The notes under the pieces: model-generated
What the model was told of the DNA's origin: nothing
What the model saw: the letters and a program-made list of their open reading frames with translations, nothing else
The model's database searches: none
Part shown: one piece after another, positions 1 to 8,504 of the stretch
Layout: each line of letters starts with the position of its first letter
Numbering within the stretch: the stretch's first letter is position 1
Program-made: the position numbers and the translations under genes
Assembly: GCF_007923355.1 (NCBI RefSeq)
Contig: NZ_VOGO01000002.1
Location: forward strand, 62,001 to 126,000
Direction: 5' to 3'
Length of the DNA stretch: 64,000 nt
Source: Falsiphaeobacter marinintestinus
GTDB lineage: Bacteria; Pseudomonadota; Alphaproteobacteria; Rhodobacterales; Rhodobacteraceae

Positions 1-1
1 C

Positions 2-736
2 GCCGCCGTCAAAATGGCCAGCAACGCGTTTGCCACACAGATCAAACTGTTCGAAGCCTTTGCGTCCTCTGCGATGGAACTGCCATTGATCCAGATTCGC
101 GCAATGAACAGCGCGATTTCTCTGCCGTCTGACATCGCCCAGTCCTTGATGCCAGCAAGCGGCACTGCCCCCGCTGCCAAAGCGGCGCCAGTGGCCAAGC
201 CCGCCGCCAAACCGACACCCAAGGCGACGGCAAAACCGGTTGCCAAACCTGCGGCCAAGGTAGCCGCCAAACCCGCCCCCAAAGCGGCCAAGCCTGCCGC
301 GAAACCTGTTGCAAAGACCGCCACAAAGCCGACCGCAACGCCAGCGGCCAAACCGGTTGCCAAGGCCCAGGCCGAAGCTGCACCCGTTGCCAAGCCTGTT
401 GCCAAAGCCGCCGCGACGCCGGTCGCCAAGCCCAAGCCTGCAGCAAAACCCGCTGCACCAAAGCCCGCAGTTGTGAAGGCTCAGCCAAAGCCAGCGGCCA
501 AAACCGCCGAAACGCCCAAAGCACCGGCTGCTGCAGCCCCTGCGCCTAAGCCTGCTGCACGTAAAACTGCACCTGCAAAGGCAGCAGCCCCAAAAGCGGC
601 TCCAAAAGCAGCCCCCGCACCCAAGGCCGCCGCCCAGCCTGCGGACACAGCACCAGCCCCGGCTGACAAAAAGCCGGTAACCCGTGCGCGTCGCACACCG
701 GCCAAACCGACGCAAATGCCCGGTTCCAAGGCATAA
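2..736 (+). CDS. Ala/Lys/Pro-rich protein, possibly PhaF-like phasin (5' end outside window)
   Basis: The reading frame is open to the left edge. The first ATG, at 14, has no ribosome-binding site before it, so the gene probably starts outside the window. About 50 N-terminal residues look like an ordinary amphipathic helical segment (it includes ATQIKLFEAFASSAMELP). The remaining roughly 185 residues are almost entirely Ala, Pro and Lys in degenerate AKP-type units such as PVAKPAAK, ending in a basic RARRTPAKP stretch. This architecture resembles phasins of the PhaF type, which join a granule-binding helix to a histone H1-like DNA-binding tail. A nucleoid protein is the alternative. The helical part is too short here to decide. 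A strong terminator follows at 763-793. Confidence 0.6.
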   Translation, partial: AAVKMASNAFATQIKLFEAFASSAMELPLIQIRAMNSAISLPSDIAQSLMPASGTAPAAKAAPVAKPAAKPTPKATAKPVAKPAAKVAAKPAPKAAKPAAKPVAKTATKPTATPAAKPVAKAQAEAAPVAKPVAKAAATPVAKPKPAAKPAAPKPAVVKAQPKPAAKTAETPKAPAAAAPAPKPAARKTAPAKAAAPKAAPKAAPAPKAAAQPADTAPAPADKKPVTRARRTPAKPTQMPGSKA

Positions 737-762
737 GACGCAAAACCACGCATTGTCTGATG

Positions 763-793
763 AAAAGGCCCGCCATTTGCGCGGGCCTTTTTT
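763..793 (+). terminator. Rho-independent terminator after the AKP-rich gene
   Basis: An 11-bp perfect stem (763-773 with 781-791) closes a 7-nt loop and runs into a T-rich tail. It lies 27 bases after the stop codon at 736. Confidence 0.9.
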
Positions 794-924
794 GTGCCCG
801 TGTCCCCCGGGCGACAAATCCGGCACCAAAGCGCTCACGTTGCTGCGATGCAGCATTTTCGTGACGAATCCCTGCTATACTGGTGATGGGAGGACCCTCT
901 GAAGATCCAACAAGAGGACGTCCA

Positions 925-1167
925 ATGCAACACGACCACGTCGACATCAGCAGTCTGCGGCCCGGGCTCAGGGCACGGGTTGATCTGTATCTTGTCTCTC
1001 TCGGACTGGGGTTCAACGCGGGTCTGGCCTATCGTGATCGCCTGCATGACCTCATAGCGCTTGATTCCCTGTCGGACGCGCAGCTGATCGCCATGGGTCT
1101 TGACCGAACCCAGATCCCGGCCTTCGTCTTCAGTGATCTGCTCGCGCCCCCTCAACGCCCGGTCTGA
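925..1167 (+). CDS. DUF1127-like small protein
   Basis: An 80-residue protein. The ATG at 925 is preferred over the upstream in-frame ATG at 883 because AGAGGA lies about 9 bases before it. The C-terminal half (LDSLSDAQLIAMGLDRTQI, then VFSDLL) matches the pattern of DUF1127 proteins, in which a short basic or helical lead is followed by a 'L..LsD..L..mGl.R..I' helix pair. Rhodobacterales carry many such proteins. Some relatives in other alphaproteobacteria act in RNA turnover or in phosphate and carbon metabolism, but no function can be assigned here. It precedes trkH by 38 bases. A second DUF1127 protein lies at 63743-63955. Confidence 0.7.
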   Translation: MQHDHVDISSLRPGLRARVDLYLVSLGLGFNAGLAYRDRLHDLIALDSLSDAQLIAMGLDRTQIPAFVFSDLLAPPQRPV

Positions 1168-1205
1168 TCTTGACACGGCCTGCCGGTCGCGCCAACGCTG
1201 CCGCC

Positions 1206-2654
1206 ATGTTGGACCTGCGCCCCGTCGGATATGTCATCGGCCTGCTCGTCGCCATGCTTGGCGCCGTGATGGTGCTGCCGATGCTGGTCGACCTCTATGA
1301 AGGGCGGGGCGAATGGCACGTCTTTCTGGAAAGCGGCATCGTCACCGTGCTGATCGGCAGCCTGATCGCCATCAGTTGTCAGAACGGCGTGCGCGAAGGC
1401 CTGACAATCCAGCAAACCTTTATCCTGACCACCGGGGTCTGGGTCGCCCTGCCGATCTTCGGCGCGATCCCCTTTATCCTGGGCGAAACCGAACTACGGG
1501 TGGTCGACGCAATATTCGAAGCCATGTCCGGTCTCACCACCACCGGCTCCACGGTGATCTCGGGCCTTGATACACTGCCCGACGGGCTGCTGCTGTGGCG
1601 CGGTATCCTGCAATGGCTGGGCGGCGTCGGCATCATTGTCGTCGCCATGGTGTTCCTGCCCGAACTCAGGGTTGGAGGGATGCAGATCTTCCGCTCGGAA
1701 GGCTTTGATACCATGGGAAAAATCCTGCCCCGTGCCACCCAGATCGCGGGCCAGATCTCGACCATCTACGTCGCCATCACCATCGCCTGCATCCTAACCT
1801 ACCTGGTGCTTGGACTGTCCTGGTTCGACGCAATCGTGCACGCCCTGACAACCGTCTCAACAGGCGGCTTTTCCAACTATGATGCCTCCTTTGGCACGTT
1901 CTCCGGCGCCCCCGAATATGCCGCCTCGATCTTCATGATCGCCGCCGCGCTGCCCTTTGTACGCTACGTCCAGCTGATCAACGGCCATGGCCGCCCGCTG
2001 CTGCGCGACAGTCAGGTCCGCGCTTTCGTGCTGACCATCCTGATCCTCGTCCTTGTTACCACTGCCGTCCTCACCTCGACCTTCCCACATCACTGGGAAC
2101 GGGCGTTTCGTGAGGCCCTGTTCAATATCACCTCGATCATCTCGGGCACCGGCTATGCCAGCGTGGATTACATGCAATGGGGCAGTTTCCTGATCATGGT
2201 GTTCTTCTTCATCGGCCTGATTGGCGGTTGCGCCGGATCAACCGCCTGTTCGGTCAAGATCTTCCGCTACCAGATCCTGTTCTCGTCGATCCGCGCCCAG
2301 ATCCGACTGATCCGCAACCCGTCCGGCATCTTCACCCCCAGGTTCGAAGGCCGCCCCGTTGGCCCCGACGTGCTCAGCTCGGTGATTTCGTTCTTCATGT
2401 TCTTCGTCGTCTCCCTGGGCGCGCTCAGCTGGGGCCTGTCCCTGACCGGTCTCGACATGATCACCTCGATCTCGGGCGCGGCCACGGCACTGGCCAACAT
2501 TGGCCCCGGCCTTGGCGACATCATCGGCCCGGCGGGCAATTTCAGCACCCTCAACGACACCGCCAAATGGATGCTCACAGCCGCGATGCTGATTGGCCGG
2601 CTTGAACTGATGGTCGTCTTCGCCCTGTTCACAATTCATTTCTGGAGGGCCTGA
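1206..2654 (+). CDS. trkH: TrkH-family potassium uptake transmembrane subunit
   Basis: A 482-residue integral membrane protein that forms the potassium-conducting part of the Trk system and needs the cytoplasmic NAD-binding TrkA, which is not in this window. The four pore loops of the family are visible in order: TTTGST near residue 111, TTVSTGGFS near 215, ISGTGYAS near 320 and ANIGPGLG near 435. Each carries the filter glycine. Length matches E. coli TrkH (483). An upstream TTG at 1170 would add 12 residues without hydrophobic character, so the ATG at 1206 is chosen. The stop overlaps the next start as TGATG, so it is translationally coupled to the TPP enzyme, an unexpected partner. Confidence 0.93.
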   Translation: MLDLRPVGYVIGLLVAMLGAVMVLPMLVDLYEGRGEWHVFLESGIVTVLIGSLIAISCQNGVREGLTIQQTFILTTGVWVALPIFGAIPFILGETELRVVDAIFEAMSGLTTTGSTVISGLDTLPDGLLLWRGILQWLGGVGIIVVAMVFLPELRVGGMQIFRSEGFDTMGKILPRATQIAGQISTIYVAITIACILTYLVLGLSWFDAIVHALTTVSTGGFSNYDASFGTFSGAPEYAASIFMIAAALPFVRYVQLINGHGRPLLRDSQVRAFVLTILILVLVTTAVLTSTFPHHWERAFREALFNITSIISGTGYASVDYMQWGSFLIMVFFFIGLIGGCAGSTACSVKIFRYQILFSSIRAQIRLIRNPSGIFTPRFEGRPVGPDVLSSVISFFMFFVVSLGALSWGLSLTGLDMITSISGAATALANIGPGLGDIIGPAGNFSTLNDTAKWMLTAAMLIGRLELMVVFALFTIHFWRA

Positions 2655-4240
2655 TGCCTGACACAGACCGCCCCCTTGGCGTACAGATTTCGCGCATGTT
2701 GAAAGATCGCGGCGTCGACACGATCTTCGGCATCCCGGGTGTCCACAATCAAGAGCTGTATCGCGGCATCGAACAAGCCGGCATCACCCATGTTCTGGCC
2801 CGCCACGAACAGGGCGCCGGCTTCATGGCCGACGGATACGCCCGTGCCAGCGGTCGCCCGGGCGTGTGCTATGTGATCACCGGACCAGGGCTCACCAACA
2901 TCATGACCCCGATGGGGCAGGCCTATTCCGACAGCATCCCGATGTTGGTGATCTCAAGCTGCCTTGACGAAACGGCCGCTCGCAAAGGCCAGCTTCACCA
3001 GATGAAAGACCAGCGCGCCGCAGCTGAAACCGTCAGCGACTGGGCGGTTGAGGCCCGTAGCGCCCAGGCGGCCTACCAGCTGATCGACCGGGCATTGCTT
3101 GAGCTCGACCATGCCACCCGCCCACGGCCAAAATCGATCTCGGTTCCCATCGCCGTTCTCGAAGCAAATGCAGAACCGGCCCCGACCGCGCATCAGATCC
3201 GCCGATCCCGGCTGCGCGACAGCGATCTTGCGCCGGTTCAAACCCTGTTGCGCACGGCCAAACGTCCGATGTTCATTTTTGGCGGCGGCGTGCGCGACGC
3301 ATCCGCTGTCGCAGATCTCCTGCAAGACACGCAAGCCGCGTCCTTCGTGACCTATGCCGGGCGCGGACTCGTGGCACCTGACGCGCGCCATTTCTTCGGC
3401 TCAAATCTGGCCCGCCCGGGCAGCGCCGATGTCATCGCCAGCGCCGATCTCGTGATTGCCGTCGGCACCGAACTGGCCGAGGTCGATCTCTGGCGCGCCA
3501 AACTGGGCCAGTCCGCGCCGCTGGTGCGTGTCGATATTGATGCCGACCCGCTTGGCGATCAGAACGGCGCCGACCTCAAGATCCGCTACGACGCCGACCT
3601 GTTCCTCAGCGATCTGCGCGACATGGGCGTTGCCCGCGCATCCTCGGGATGGACGCAGGCCGAGGTCGCTCAGGCCCGCGCCCAGTGGCGCGCCGAGGTT
3701 GACGCCGACTATCCCCATATCCGACCGGTCGCCGGCGCCCTGCGCGCCTGCTTGCCCGAAGACACCATGATCTATTCCGACATGACCCAATTCGCCTATG
3801 CCGCGAAAGAGGTCTGGGATATGGACCGTCCCGGCCACTGGCACCACCCCACCGGCTTTGGCACATTGGGATATGGGCTGCCCGCTGCCATTGGCGGCGC
3901 CGTTGCGCGCGCAGGCAAGCCGACGATGGCCATCGCCGGGGATTATGGCTTTCAATACACCTGCAACGAACTCGCAACGGCGGTGGAACTGCAACTGCCT
4001 TTGCCGATTATCCTTTGGGACAATGGCAAACTCGGCGCCATCGAATCCAGTATGGTCGCCGCCCAGATTGCGCCCAATGCAGTGATCCAGAAAAACCCCG
4101 ATTTCGACCTGCTGGCGCGCGCCTATGGTGCAGGTTACGAAGCCCCCGAAACGCTCGACGACATGCAGAAAACCGTTCGCGCTGCCTTTGACGCAGACAA
4201 ACCCACGCTGATCCGGCTCACGCCCGCGCTCGTGGCATAG
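2654..4240 (+). CDS. Thiamine-pyrophosphate-dependent enzyme, 5-guanidino-2-oxopentanoate decarboxylase-like
   Basis: A 528-residue member of the acetolactate synthase/decarboxylase superfamily with the standard N-terminal PYR, central and C-terminal PP domains. The cofactor-activating glutamate lies in RHEQGAGF (Glu52). The diphosphate/Mg site is GDYG at 429-432 with Asn438, continuing to ILWDN. The N-terminal signature (GIPGVH, ADGYAR, VITGPGLTN, GQAYSDSIP) is close to AruI, which decarboxylates 2-ketoarginine in the arginine transaminase pathway. Substrate specificity in this superfamily is hard to read from sequence, so benzoylformate or other 2-oxo-acid decarboxylases remain possible. 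Translation is coupled to trkH. No arginine transaminase gene is nearby. Confidence 0.82.
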   Translation: MPDTDRPLGVQISRMLKDRGVDTIFGIPGVHNQELYRGIEQAGITHVLARHEQGAGFMADGYARASGRPGVCYVITGPGLTNIMTPMGQAYSDSIPMLVISSCLDETAARKGQLHQMKDQRAAAETVSDWAVEARSAQAAYQLIDRALLELDHATRPRPKSISVPIAVLEANAEPAPTAHQIRRSRLRDSDLAPVQTLLRTAKRPMFIFGGGVRDASAVADLLQDTQAASFVTYAGRGLVAPDARHFFGSNLARPGSADVIASADLVIAVGTELAEVDLWRAKLGQSAPLVRVDIDADPLGDQNGADLKIRYDADLFLSDLRDMGVARASSGWTQAEVAQARAQWRAEVDADYPHIRPVAGALRACLPEDTMIYSDMTQFAYAAKEVWDMDRPGHWHHPTGFGTLGYGLPAAIGGAVARAGKPTMAIAGDYGFQYTCNELATAVELQLPLPIILWDNGKLGAIESSMVAAQIAPNAVIQKNPDFDLLARAYGAGYEAPETLDDMQKTVRAAFDADKPTLIRLTPALVA

Positions 4241-4247
4241 CCTCTAA

Positions 4248-4314
4248 TTCTTCTCTTTCAAAATACTCCGGGGGAAGTCCCCGATTTAATCGGGGACGGG
4301 GGCAGCGCCCCCCT
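4248..4314 (-). repeat. Dispersed intergenic two-hairpin repeat, copy 1
   Basis: On the minus strand this reads: GC-rich hairpin GGGGGCGCTGCCCCC, second hairpin (GTCCCCGAT paired with ATCGGGGAC), then a CCCCCGGAGTATTTTGAAAG box followed by AGAAGAA. The same order occurs at 18237-18309, 46315-46388 and 60387-60449. This copy fills the gap between two convergent genes. Confidence 0.8.
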
Positions 4315-4797
4315 CTAATCAAACCGCCCGCCGGGAATTGCGATCCGCCGACCCGCGCGCTCGGGATGGGGCAGGGCGGAATGCTCTTTCAGCATCGCGG
4401 CCAGCTTGTCCTGCACATCATCCGGCATCGCGGCAACGCGCGGCCCGCTCTGATCGATGTGCAACCCCAACCCCTCGCCAGTGGCCGACAGCCATCCGTC
4501 TTCGTGGTAGAGTTCCTGATAAAAATGAAACCGCTTGGCGTCAAAATCCAGCAATTGCGTCGTCACATAAACCGCATCGCCTTCATGCAGTTCGCGCAGG
4601 TAACAGACGTGAAACTCGGCCGAAAACGTCGTGAACCCACGGGTCTCGCGATACTCCTTGCCGAAAATGCCGGTGTGAAACATCGCCTCAGCGCCCTGAT
4701 CAAACAGCACGCTGTAATAGGCCATGTTCAGATGGCCATTATAATCGATCCAGTCGGGCAGAACCCGCATCGGGGCTGAGGTAAAGGGCGCGGTCAT
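4315..4797 (-). CDS. Hotdog-fold acyl-CoA thioesterase
   Basis: A 160-residue protein of the 4-hydroxybenzoyl-CoA thioesterase family. The motif DWIDYNGHLN (residues 15-24) holds the acidic residue and the GHLN turn that bind and activate water against the thioester. The rest follows the single hotdog pattern. The ATG at 4797 is chosen because GGAGGT lies 8 bases upstream; an ATG at 4857 lacks this. Relatives in Rhodobacterales are sometimes linked to carnitine or betainyl-CoA metabolism, but no carnitine dehydrogenase is adjacent here, so the substrate is open. Confidence 0.83.
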   Translation of the reverse strand: MTAPFTSAPMRVLPDWIDYNGHLNMAYYSVLFDQGAEAMFHTGIFGKEYRETRGFTTFSAEFHVCYLRELHEGDAVYVTTQLLDFDAKRFHFYQELYHEDGWLSATGEGLGLHIDQSGPRVAAMPDDVQDKLAAMLKEHSALPHPERAGRRIAIPGGRFD

Positions 4798-4880
4798 GAC
4801 ACCTCCAAAGTGTTGCACGACCGGCTTAGCCCGACGACCCGGTACCGTCCAGAGCACCCCGCAAAGGGCGCGCCGTGACC

Positions 4881-6326
4881 TTACATCAAAACCGCCCGGA
4901 TCCCGTCGCGCAACGTCGTGGCGGTGTCGTGAACCGCAGGCAGGTAATCCGAGTCATAAACCCCCAGGGCCGCCTCGACATGCTGAAGCGCCGCGCTCAG
5001 ATGGGGGCGCGGATCGGGGTTGGCGTCATGCATCGCAATTGCCTGTTCCGCAATTGCCATGTTTTCCTGGGTCATCGCCCAGCCGACAGCATTGTCATCC
5101 CGCGTCCGCACCGACAGCGCGGCACGATAGGCCTCAACCGCCTGTTCCAGCACCGCCACACCATCGGCGCCTTCCGTCTGGGTGCCTTGCTCCTGCAACG
5201 CCGCGCCCAGATTGTTCTGCGCCATCGCCCATTCGGTCGGGTGATCGGCGCGGGTGTAAACTTCCAGCGCCGCGCGATAGGCGTCCACCGCCTCGGCCAG
5301 CAACGCCGCGCCTTCCGGGTCCTCGGTGCGCTCGCCCTGGTCCGACAACGCCGTGCCCAGATTGTTCTGCGCCATCGCCCATTCCACCGGGTAATCGGCT
5401 TGCGTATAAACCGACAACGCCGCGCGATAGGCCACGACAGCCTCCCCGATCAGCTCGGTTCCCGGCGCGCCATCCAGCCGCCCGCCCTGATCCGACAGCA
5501 CCACGGCCAGCGCGTTCTGCCCCGCCGCCCACAGCCAGCTGTTCAGGTCCTTCAGATCATCCGTCAGCACCATCCGCAGCATCGCTTTTGATCGCGTCAG
5601 CCCGTCGCCGCCAAACCGCAACCCGTGATCCCACAGAATATCCACGTATCTAAAGATCTTGCGCCGCGCCGGTTCCTGCGGATCTACGCTTGAAAAGCTC
5701 TCCGCCGCGCTCGACAACAGCGACTGCGCCTGACGGACCTTGCCCTGCAACAACGCAATCGCGGCCTGCCGTTCCATCAGCTTGGCAGTGATCTCCAGCG
5801 TCTCGACGCTCGCATCCGCCGCGCCTTCGCGCGCCTCCACCAGCAACCCCTTGGCCGCCTCAAAGTCACCGCACTCCAACGCCGTCTCGATCGCCGCATG
5901 CACCGCATCGATCCGCGCCGACACCCCGGCCAGATCCGCCACCCGCCGCCGTAGACTGCGATACGCCTGCGCCTTCAGCGTCAGGAACGACCGCAACTCG
6001 TTTTCGCTCTGATCATGCGCCCGCTCCGCGCCAAAATGAAACGCCAGCAGGTCCAGCTCGTCCCGGTCCAGCGCCGGGATCTGGTTCAATTGCGTCACCA
6101 GCCGGAAATTGCGGATCTCGGCCATCTCGGCCTCACTGATCTCCAGCACCGCACACAGTTTCTGAACCGTCTCGGGGTCGGGCAGCACCAGCGCGTTTTC
6201 GATCTTCGCAAGATGACGCCGCCGTTTGGGGTCGCCAAACACGTCTTCCGCCAGATTGATCGATAAAAGTTTCTTTTCGCCACGCTTTCGTTTCACCAAA
6301 GCGCCAAAAGCCACGTGATCTAACAC
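4881..6326 (-). CDS. XRE-family HTH / tetratricopeptide-repeat protein (paralogue A)
   Basis: About 481 residues. Residues 7-65 form a Cro/cI-type helix-turn-helix (FGALVKRKRGEKK, then IENALVLPDPETVQKL). A helical linker follows, then a C-terminal array of about 50-residue TPR-like units with the core YRAALxVYTRADHPxEWAMAQNNLGxAL. No enzymatic, nuclease or membrane domain is visible, so it looks like a ligand- or protein-sensing DNA-binding regulator. The start is uncertain: a GTG at 6341 extends it by five residues. The GTG at 6326 is preferred because it has a purine-rich GGGGGA about 8 bases upstream and aligns with the paralogue's start (VLDHVAFG against LLDRVAFG). The neighbouring gene at 6565-8352 is a close tandem paralogue. 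Confidence 0.8.
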   Translation of the reverse strand: MLDHVAFGALVKRKRGEKKLLSINLAEDVFGDPKRRRHLAKIENALVLPDPETVQKLCAVLEISEAEMAEIRNFRLVTQLNQIPALDRDELDLLAFHFGAERAHDQSENELRSFLTLKAQAYRSLRRRVADLAGVSARIDAVHAAIETALECGDFEAAKGLLVEAREGAADASVETLEITAKLMERQAAIALLQGKVRQAQSLLSSAAESFSSVDPQEPARRKIFRYVDILWDHGLRFGGDGLTRSKAMLRMVLTDDLKDLNSWLWAAGQNALAVVLSDQGGRLDGAPGTELIGEAVVAYRAALSVYTQADYPVEWAMAQNNLGTALSDQGERTEDPEGAALLAEAVDAYRAALEVYTRADHPTEWAMAQNNLGAALQEQGTQTEGADGVAVLEQAVEAYRAALSVRTRDDNAVGWAMTQENMAIAEQAIAMHDANPDPRPHLSAALQHVEAALGVYDSDYLPAVHDTATTLRDGIRAVLM

Positions 6327-6375
6327 CTGTCGATCCCCCACTCGTTACTACACACATCCGGCGAAAAACACTCCG

Positions 6376-6405
6376 CCGGCCGTCAAAGCCTGTTCCAACG
6401 GCCGG
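6376..6405. other. Inverted repeat between the two HTH-TPR genes
   Basis: Perfect 8-bp arms CCGGCCGT and ACGGCCGG are separated by 14 bases. They lie about 50 bases upstream of paralogue A and 160 bases downstream of paralogue B. The element could be a weak terminator for B or an operator for A. No T-run follows. The rest of the 6327-6564 gap shows nothing recognisable. Confidence 0.4.
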
Positions 6406-6564
6406 TCCAAAGCAGCGTCACAGGACCGGGTGTCACAGGTATACTGTCATCCCGATGCTCGCAGAAAACGGTGAATTTGCGGCGAATTACGTCAGAATTG
6501 GGAAAATACATTCCAAAAACAGGGGTCGAACCGGCCCTGCGCCACGGAACGTAACGTCACGAGT

Positions 6565-8352
6565 CTACGCCTCGCCGCCCGCGTCCCCCGACGCCGACCC
6601 ACCATGCCCGTCCAACGCCGCCTGAATCCACTCGCGCAACGCCAAGGCCTTGTCGTGATTATACGGCATGTGCACGGGGTCAAAGACCTCCAGCGCGGCC
6701 TCTACATGACCCAACGCCGCCCGCAATTGCGGTTCAGGGTCTTCACAACTGTCATGCTGCGCAATCCCTTGTTCGGCAATCGCAAGGTTAAACTGCGTCA
6801 TCGCCCATTGCACCGGATGCGCTGCGCGGGTGTACACGGTCAGCGCATCGCGATAGGCGTCAATGGCCTGTCCCAACAAAGCTGCCCCCTCTGCACCACC
6901 TGTGCGGATGCCTTGCGCCTGAAGCGCGACGGCGAGGTTGTTCTGCGTCCCCGCCCAGTGCACCGGATGCTCTGCGCGGGTGCGCACGGTGAGCGCATCG
7001 CGATAGGCCTCAACGGCCTGTCCCAACAAAACCGCCCCCTCTGCACCGCCTGTGCGGGTACCTTGCGCCTCAAGCGCGCCGCCAAGGTTGTTCTGCGTCA
7101 TCGCCCAGTCCACCGGATGCTCTGCGCGGGTGTAAACGGTCAGCGCGGCGCGATAGGCCTCAACAGCCTGTCCCAACAAAACCGCCCCCGCTGCACCACC
7201 CGTGCGGGTGCCTTGATTCCTGAGCGCGATGGCGAGGTTGTTCTGCGTCATCGCCCAGTCCACCGGATGCTCTGCGCGGGTGTAAACGGTCAGCGCTGCG
7301 TTATAGGCGTCAACGGCCTGTCCCAACAAAACCGCCCCCTCTGCACCGCCCGTGCGGATGCCTTGCTGCACAAGCGCGTTGGCGAGGTTGTTCTGCGTCA
7401 TCGCCCAGTCCACCGGATGCTCAGCGCGGGTGTACACGGTGAGCGCATCGCGATAGGCGTCAACGGCCTGTCCCAACAACGCCACCCCTTCTGCCCCACC
7501 CGTGCGGATACCTTGCTCTTGAAGCGCGGCGGCGAGGGTATTTTGCCCGGCGGCCCACAGCCACCCATCTGCGGACAGCAGGTCGTCTGTCAAAATCGGG
7601 CGCACCAACGCCTCTGCCCGCGCCAACCCGTCGCCCCCGTAACGCAAGCCGTGCTTCCACAGAATTTCAAAGTATCTCAAAATCTTTCGCCGCGCCGGGT
7701 CCAGTGGATCAATCCCGGCAAAACTGTCGGCAGCGGCCTTGAATAGGACATAGGCCTGCTCGGCATCGCCTTGCAGCAAGGCAATATCTGCCTGACGCTC
7801 CATCAAAGTCGCATTGATTTCCAACGGTTCGCGAATCTGATCTTGGATGATTTCCCGCGCGTCCTGTAAAAGCGATTTGGCCCCGTCGAAATCGCCGTTA
7901 TCAAGCGCACCCTCCGCCGTCCCGCGCACATTATCGATTCGCGCTGAAAGACCTTTCAGCTCTGCAATCTGGCCGCGCAGCTTTCGATACTCCTGCGCTT
8001 TTGACGTCAGAAACTCCCGTAACTGACCATCACTTTGATCATGCGGGGTTTCCGCCCCAAATCGCGAGGCCAGCAATTCCAGATCATCGCGGCTTAGCGT
8101 CGGGATCTGATCCAGTTGGGCAGCCGGGCGAAAGCTGCGGATCGGGGCCATCTCGGCTTCAGATATGCCCAGCACCTTGCACAATTTCTGAATGGTCGCT
8201 TCCTGCGGCTCAACCTTGGCGTTTTCAATTCGGGAGATATCGGCCTTTCGCGACGAATCGCCAAACACATCTTCTGCCAATGTCTGTTGCGTCAGGCGTT
8301 TTTGACCGCGCTTTCGCTTTACCAATGCGCCAAAGGCCACGCGGTCCAACAA
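6565..8352 (-). CDS. XRE-family HTH / tetratricopeptide-repeat protein (paralogue B, with expanded repeats)
   Basis: About 595 residues with the same plan as paralogue A: an HTH (FGALVKRKRGQKRLTQQTLA, then SRIENAKVEP), a conserved helical linker with the ALLQGDAEQAY region, and then five or six 50-residue TPR-like units. In these units YTRAEHPVDWAMTQNNL recurs almost unchanged. The array is longer and far more uniform than in paralogue A. No effector domain is seen. The start is uncertain: a TTG at 8424 adds 24 residues with no counterpart in the paralogue, in a stretch that looks like regulatory DNA, so the TTG at 8352 is chosen by alignment. The family somewhat recalls peptide-sensing HTH-TPR regulators (RRNPP) of Firmicutes, but that is inference from architecture only. 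Confidence 0.78.
   Translation of the reverse strand: MLDRVAFGALVKRKRGQKRLTQQTLAEDVFGDSSRKADISRIENAKVEPQEATIQKLCKVLGISEAEMAPIRSFRPAAQLDQIPTLSRDDLELLASRFGAETPHDQSDGQLREFLTSKAQEYRKLRGQIAELKGLSARIDNVRGTAEGALDNGDFDGAKSLLQDAREIIQDQIREPLEINATLMERQADIALLQGDAEQAYVLFKAAADSFAGIDPLDPARRKILRYFEILWKHGLRYGGDGLARAEALVRPILTDDLLSADGWLWAAGQNTLAAALQEQGIRTGGAEGVALLGQAVDAYRDALTVYTRAEHPVDWAMTQNNLANALVQQGIRTGGAEGAVLLGQAVDAYNAALTVYTRAEHPVDWAMTQNNLAIALRNQGTRTGGAAGAVLLGQAVEAYRAALTVYTRAEHPVDWAMTQNNLGGALEAQGTRTGGAEGAVLLGQAVEAYRDALTVRTRAEHPVHWAGTQNNLAVALQAQGIRTGGAEGAALLGQAIDAYRDALTVYTRAAHPVQWAMTQFNLAIAEQGIAQHDSCEDPEPQLRAALGHVEAALEVFDPVHMPYNHDKALALREWIQAALDGHGGSASGDAGGEA
6780..7560. repeat. Five-copy 150-bp tandem repeat inside the TPR coding region
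   Basis: The string TCCCAACAA recurs at exactly 150-bp spacing (6871, 7021, 7171, 7321, 7471) with long near-identical stretches between. Each unit encodes one 50-residue TPR-like repeat. The spacing keeps the frame, so gain or loss of a unit would leave the protein intact. Confidence 0.9.
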
Positions 8353-8368
8353 CTTTCCACAACCTTTC

Positions 8369-8447
8369 GCAATTCGCCACAACCGGAATGCTGCAACAAT
8401 TGCACAACGCAATTGCCCCGCCAAGTCGCCAGATTGATCTCATCAAT
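8369..8447. promoter_or_regulatory. Candidate operator cluster upstream of HTH-TPR paralogue B
   Basis: The region between the probable start of paralogue B and the divergent small gene holds repeated GCAATT/CAATTG motifs: GCAATTCGCC, then CAATTGCACAACGCAATTG. It also holds a perfect dyad ATTGAT-CTC-ATCAAT at 8433-8447. Such clusters are typical of XRE-type binding sites. No clear -35/-10 pair can be assigned. Confidence 0.35.
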
Positions 8448-8504
8448 TGAGGCCGAAGCAGACCTTCGGTGGGGCCCCACTCAGTTTAACGGAAAGGACT
8501 TCCG

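Noticed and set aside
6780-7560. Possible CRISPR or minisatellite array because of regular 150-bp repeats
   Set aside because: Repeats are near-contiguous, have no unique spacers, keep the reading frame and encode TPR units.
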